A DNA stretch of 17,038 nucleotides from a bacterium (GTDB taxonomy: Bacteria > Patescibacteriota > Patescibacteriia > JAACEG01), in assembly GCA_027040785.1 (NCBI GenBank), contig JALULG010000009.1, positions 1-17,038 on the forward strand. The letters run 5' to 3'. A model generated the notes under the pieces. The model worked only from the letters and a program-made list of their open reading frames with translations, had not been told where the DNA came from and made no database searches. The position numbers were made by a program, and so were the translations under genes. Positions 14,356 to 17,038 of the stretch are shown piece after piece. Numbering within the stretch: the stretch's first letter is position 1; every line of letters starts with the position of its first letter.

Positions 14356-14384
14356 AAAGACGATTACGAAAGTCGTCTTTTTTT
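14356..14384 (+). terminator. Intrinsic terminator after the 211-residue gene
   Basis: AAAGACGA (14356-14363) pairs with TCGTCTTT (14373-14380), followed by four more Ts. Nothing is recognised between this and 14480. Confidence 0.85.
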
Positions 14385-14482
14385 ATGTTAACTTATATTT
14401 AAAAGTAATACTAATAATACAAAATCGGATTTTGGAAAAATTAAATTGATAAGCGGTTTCAGAAATTTGCCAAAACAAAAAA

Positions 14483-14640
14483 TTAAAAGAAACAAAATAC
14501 TCCTATAATGATAAAGAGGGCGCCCGCAATATATGATACGATTTTCGGGTTAATTTTTTTGACAATAAATTTGCCTAAATATATAGCTAGGCCATTATGA
14601 AGGGTAATATCAATATTAAAATTACGCCTAAAAACCATTA
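14483..14640 (-). pseudogene. C-terminal remnant of a UPF0016/GDT1-like membrane transporter
   Basis: On the minus strand, two adjoining frames give FLGVILILILPFIM and then GLAIYLGKFIVKKI followed by a short AGALFIIIGVF helix. Put together these match the last part of UPF0016 (GDT1/Mn or Ca exporter) proteins, where 'LGKxLA-x-x-I' and 'IAAxLFxxxGV' end the second repeat. The change of frame falls near 14600. The upstream part is missing: similarity stops at about 14640, where the first hairpin element begins. The family is recognised from the pattern only. Confidence 0.4.
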
Positions 14641-14654
14641 AAGCATTGTATTTT

Positions 14655-14840
14655 GTTAACGAGCAAAGCGAGCAATTTTGCTGAACGTTTCAGTATATGC
14701 GATGTTTTGCGGAACGTAGTGGAGCAAAATATGGGAGAGTGAAGTGCAACGAGCGAACCGCATATACTGTGTTGTGCGAGGGTTCTTTTTGGCTTCCTTA
14801 TTCTATTATTTTTGTGCCAAAAAGAAAGTGCAACGTCCCC
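14655..14840. repeat. Hairpin element 1 (attC-like), left end of the cassette region
   Basis: A perfect 11-bp inverted repeat CAGTATATGCG/CGCATATACTG (14691-14701 and 14759-14769) encloses a loop whose sequence is shared with element 2. It is preceded by GCTGAAC and followed by GTTGTGC, which suit the ends of an attC site. A second hairpin, TTCTTTTTGGC/GCCAAAAAGAA (14783-14793 and 14816-14826), follows. The stop codon of the kinase-like gene lies inside it. A 27-bp stretch at 14660-14686 recurs exactly at 16884-16910. Confidence 0.65.
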
Positions 14841-15621
14841 TTGAGTTTTGCTCAATTTTTGTTTTTTCCAGTTTATCTGCAAAATATCTGAATAAATCTC
14901 TAAACAATTTAGTTAAATGAGCAATAAAATTACTGCGATTGTTGTCGTAGTGCTGATTTTGGATATCTACTAATAGCGCGCCAATGCAACGCTCGGCCAT
15001 CATAATATCAAATTTTCTTTCAAAATCTACGTCCTGCATCACGATTGGAAGCTTTTTGTATTCCTCAAGCCAATTGTGCAGATATGTAATAACTTGTTCG
15101 ACGCCCACGTTTTGGTCGCGCAAACTCTTAATGTCAGCCCAGAGGTGAAAAGTAGTATCATAGAATTTAGGGCGGTAAGACCAAAACAAATTTGACATCA
15201 ATACATATTCTCTATCCGAAAATTTGAAAATATCATCATAGGTAAAATGCCCGTGCATGAATTCCATTTTGATTGATGGCAAATGTTTGCCAGCCAGAGA
15301 GAGAAATTTTTCTACGTTTTTTACTTCAGCTTCAGCCAGATGTCTTTTGGTTTGCGCGATCTTCGCCCAATGCGAAACACGCTGAGCGGTAAAAACTAGA
15401 CTGCTTTGTTCATTCGGCTCACGTTCAATAAATGGTTCGCGCAAACATTTCGTTTTATACTCCTGATAGAGAGCGCAAAAATCTTTTATTTGTTCTTGAT
15501 TGGCGAAAGGCGGTTGATAAATTTGAGGTGCGTCAATATATTCCAAAATCAGGTAGCCATAACCGTTTTGTTCGTTCCATTTTGAGCCGTCGTATAATTT
15601 TGGTAATCTGATTTTGCACTC
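14806..15621 (-). pseudogene. Kinase-like (APH-fold) protein, main C-terminal fragment
   Basis: This frame continues the protein that begins at 15884: from 15621 it reads ECKIRLPKLYDGSKW and then NGYGYLILEYID (hinge of a kinase-like fold). HGHFTYDDIF follows near the middle, in the place of the catalytic 'HGDxxxxN' loop of aminoglycoside-phosphotransferase-type kinases. Here the catalytic Asp is His and the Asn is Asp, so activity is doubtful even in an intact copy. The rest is helical (AERCIGALLVDIQNQHYD). It ends in SRGRCTFFLAQK, encoded by hairpin element 1. No ribosome binding site lies at the nearest internal start. The full gene would encode about 360 residues. Confidence 0.6.
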
Positions 15622-15884
15622 TCGTTCTGGTCGTTAAATCTGTCAATCATGTCAATTTCATCGACATCTGGTTGAAGTCCCTGAATTTTAAGAACTGCTG
15701 GTTTTTCCTGCCAAACGCCTTTGTAAATCAAACTGCTAACCTTATCTTTATCATAAATCTGACCACGAAAAATTTCTTTCTCTGGCTGAAAATTTGTTTT
15801 GGTCATTACTTCTTCAAGCACTCTTTTTTCATCATCTGCAAAATTGGAGTGCTCAAAATATTTTTCAGTAATTTTATTTCCCAT
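15549..15884 (-). pseudogene. Kinase-like (APH-fold) protein, N-terminal fragment
   Basis: Starts at ATG 15884. Residues about 40-67 (FRGQIYDKDK to VLKIQG) look like the N-lobe, with the Lys of strand 3 in AVLKIQG. The frame is correct until about 15622, after which the protein sense moves to the -1 frame (GAG-TGC-AAA in place of GAG-AGT-GCA). The residues after DRFNDQNE here are therefore out of frame, and the frame ends at TGA (15549-15551). One missing base, real or from assembly, explains this. The start is about 40 bases after hairpin element 2 and no strong Shine-Dalgarno site is seen. Confidence 0.6.
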
Positions 15885-15914
15885 GTTTTTAGTTGACTTG
15901 TTAAGTTAAAAAAC

Positions 15915-16085
15915 AAAAATTGAGTAAAATTTTGCTGAACGTTAGGGATATACGAAGTTTTTCTGGAACGAAGTGGAAGAAAAATTTGGGTGAAGCCCGA
16001 GCCGAGGGCTGAACCGTATATCCATTGTTATACGAGGGTGAGCGTAACGCAGTGAAGCGAAAGCGCAGCGTCCCCTTGCGTATTT
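15915..16085. repeat. Hairpin element 2 (attC-like), between the two cassette genes
   Basis: A 9-bp perfect inverted repeat GGATATACG/CGTATATCC (15946-15954 and 16015-16023) is bounded by GCTGAAC on the left and GTTATAC on the right. The loop contains GGAACGAAGTGGA, as in element 1 (GGAACGTAGTGGA). A second, imperfect hairpin ATACGAGGG/CCCTTGCGTAT (16030-16038 and 16073-16083) follows. It lies between the end of the hydrolase gene and the start of the kinase-like gene. Confidence 0.65.
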
Positions 16086-16096
16086 TGATGACGGCT

Positions 16097-16657
16097 CTAC
16101 TCTATATACTTTTTAACATCTTCTAATAATAATTCAAACTTATTATATCCTGCTTTTTCATTAAAGTGTCCTGCATTTTTTATTTCTATAACATCACTAC
16201 CTAATTTTTCAGCAAGTTCTCTAGCTTTTTTTATTGGGACATAAGGGTCATTATCAGAATGATAAATATAAAACTTTTTACAATTCTGTTTAATTTTTTC
16301 CCAATCAAAATCTCTATCGGTAAATGTTTTATTTATTTCATCAAACTTAGAATTGCCTAATAGACCAAGGAAGCCAGAAATAAAAAAAGCGGATTTAACA
16401 GGTTTGTCTAAGTTTTCAAGTAAATCTAATAAAAATGCAGGGCCTAAACTATGACCAATTAAAATTGTGTTTTCGTTTACATATTGTTTGTATCCTTCAA
16501 ATACTTTCTTCCAACTTTCCAGTGATTGATTTTCAGGTGTTGGAAATTTAGGAACGAAAACATCACATTTTAACTTTTTAAGTTCAGTTTTTAACCATGG
16601 AAACCAATTTTCATTTGGATTGCCATATGAGCCATGAATTATAATTATATTGGTCAT
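16097..16657 (-). CDS. RBBP9/YdeN-family alpha/beta hydrolase
   Basis: A short serine hydrolase of 186 residues, normal for the family. The oxyanion-loop segment IIIIHGSYG is at 4-12, the nucleophile elbow GHSLG at 68-72 (Ser70), an acid at Asp137 in SDNDPYVP, and the base His164 in NAGHFN. No signal peptide, so cytoplasmic. Substrates of these bacterial proteins are mostly unknown. It stands alone on the minus strand between hairpin elements 3 and 2, the setting expected for a gene cassette; this family is often seen in mobile cassettes, though that is from general knowledge. No clear Shine-Dalgarno site is present. Confidence 0.88.
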   Translation of the reverse strand: MTNIIIIHGSYGNPNENWFPWLKTELKKLKCDVFVPKFPTPENQSLESWKKVFEGYKQYVNENTILIGHSLGPAFLLDLLENLDKPVKSAFFISGFLGLLGNSKFDEINKTFTDRDFDWEKIKQNCKKFYIYHSDNDPYVPIKKARELAEKLGSDVIEIKNAGHFNEKAGYNKFELLLEDVKKYIE

Positions 16658-16725
16658 AGTTTATAAAAAGTTAAAGCAGGATATAAATTTATCGGAACAA
16701 ACATAGTCATCAAAATATGTCGTAT

Positions 16726-16872
16726 AATGCGCTCAGGTTATCTGAAGTTTTTTCAGGCAAAAGCGTTAGCTTTTGAATGAAAAAATTTAGCGAAGCGTCA
16801 GATAACCTGTGTTCGGCGAAGTTGCGAGCGAAGCGAAGCAATTTCGGCGGACACAGGGAACCTGAGCGCATT
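16726..16872. repeat. Hairpin element 3, three-way junction palindrome
   Basis: Outer arms of 14 bp pair perfectly (16726-16739 and 16859-16872). Inside are two hairpins: TTATCTGA/TCAGATAA (16738-16745 and 16798-16805) and CCTGTGT/ACACAGG (16806-16812 and 16851-16857), the latter extended by TCGGCGAAGTTGC opposite GCAATTTCGGCGG. The loop of the first hairpin is related to those of elements 1 and 2. The gap 16658-17023 holds this element, element 4 and a promoter, and no gene. Confidence 0.7.
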
Positions 16873-16883
16873 CAGGAAAATTG

Positions 16884-16958
16884 CGAGCAAAGCGAGCAAT
16901 TTTGCTGAACTCGTTTTTATCCGAAGTGTATTTCGTGATAAAAACCTAATGTTGACAA
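16884..16958. repeat. Hairpin element 4, short attC-like unit
   Basis: It begins with the 27-bp stretch also found in element 1, ending GCTGAAC. A 9-bp perfect stem GTTTTTATC/GATAAAAAC (16913-16921 and 16937-16945) with a 15-nt loop follows, then CTAAT and GTTGACA. The layout matches elements 1 and 2 but without their long loop. Confidence 0.45.
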
Positions 16959-16979
16959 AATGCGAATAATTAATAGAAT
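16952..16979 (+). promoter_or_regulatory. Promoter facing the right edge
   Basis: TTGACA (16952-16957), a 16-bp spacer and TAGAAT (16974-16979). It points away from the cassette genes towards the next plus-strand gene. Confidence 0.6.
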
Positions 16980-17023
16980 GTCAGTAAATCTCAATTATTC
17001 TTTTTTGTCTGACTTTATTATAT

Positions 17024-17038
17024 ATGAAAATCTTATTT
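17024..17038 (+). CDS. Possible start of a gene cut by the window edge
   Basis: ATG at 17024 opens MKILF, a common protein N-terminus, about 38 bases after the promoter-like start site. No Shine-Dalgarno sequence is seen and only five codons are visible, so no product can be named. Confidence 0.25.

Noticed and set aside
14655..16958. CRISPR array suggested by several repeats in a row.
   Set aside because: Repeats are long, structured, few and unequal, are separated by whole genes, and lack uniform spacers.
16978..17038. Open frame starting at ATG 16978 and running off the right edge.
   Set aside because: The ATG overlaps the -10 box of the promoter, so it would not be in the transcript; the ATG at 17024 fits better.

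Overview
The window is AT-rich bacterial DNA with compact genes, short operons, Shine-Dalgarno sites and TGA used as a stop. The mix of an AbiEii-type toxin, two DUF4143-type ATPases, a VanW-family protein and many small unrecognised genes suggests a Candidate Phyla Radiation (Patescibacteria) genome. That assignment is an inference from gene content; no phylogenetic marker is present.

Region 1 (1-5066) is an accessory block. Plus-strand genes (the 3' part of an AbiEii-like gene and two AAA-type ATPases with a C-terminal DUF4143 domain) alternate with small minus-strand genes. Each of the three minus-strand units has its own terminator and starts with a copy of the same 140-215 bp leader. The leader carries a promoter-like segment and three hairpins. 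The proteins behind it differ: two are related two-membrane-segment proteins, one of them split by a frameshift at an A-run, and one is an acidic soluble protein.

Region 2 (5067-12430) is the core of the window. Two operons share a 46-bp identical promoter and a pair of palindromes of the form AGTGT-N7-ACAC(T/G), one on the -35 and one just downstream of the start site. Operon A has a structured leader ending in an intrinsic terminator. It then encodes a 46-residue basic protein, nicotinamidase (PncA), a vWA protein, a PP2C-type phosphatase and a protein kinase; the last three resemble the TerY-P signalling triad. A 162-bp MITE-like element lies between the vWA and phosphatase genes. Operon B encodes nicotinate phosphoribosyltransferase (PncB) and NAD synthetase (NadE). 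Together the operons encode nicotinamide to NAD salvage except the adenylyltransferase step (NadD), apparently under one regulator with a phosphorylation switch attached.

Region 3 (12430-14384) holds a VanW-family gene with a small membrane protein behind it on the minus strand, and a divergent unrecognised 211-residue gene.

Region 4 (14385-17038) looks like a cassette array. Two minus-strand genes (a frameshifted kinase-like gene and an RBBP9/YdeN-type hydrolase) are separated by members of a hairpin-element family that resemble integron attC sites in layout. The left element abuts a decayed fragment of what looks like a UPF0016 transporter gene. A promoter and a possible gene start lie at the right edge.
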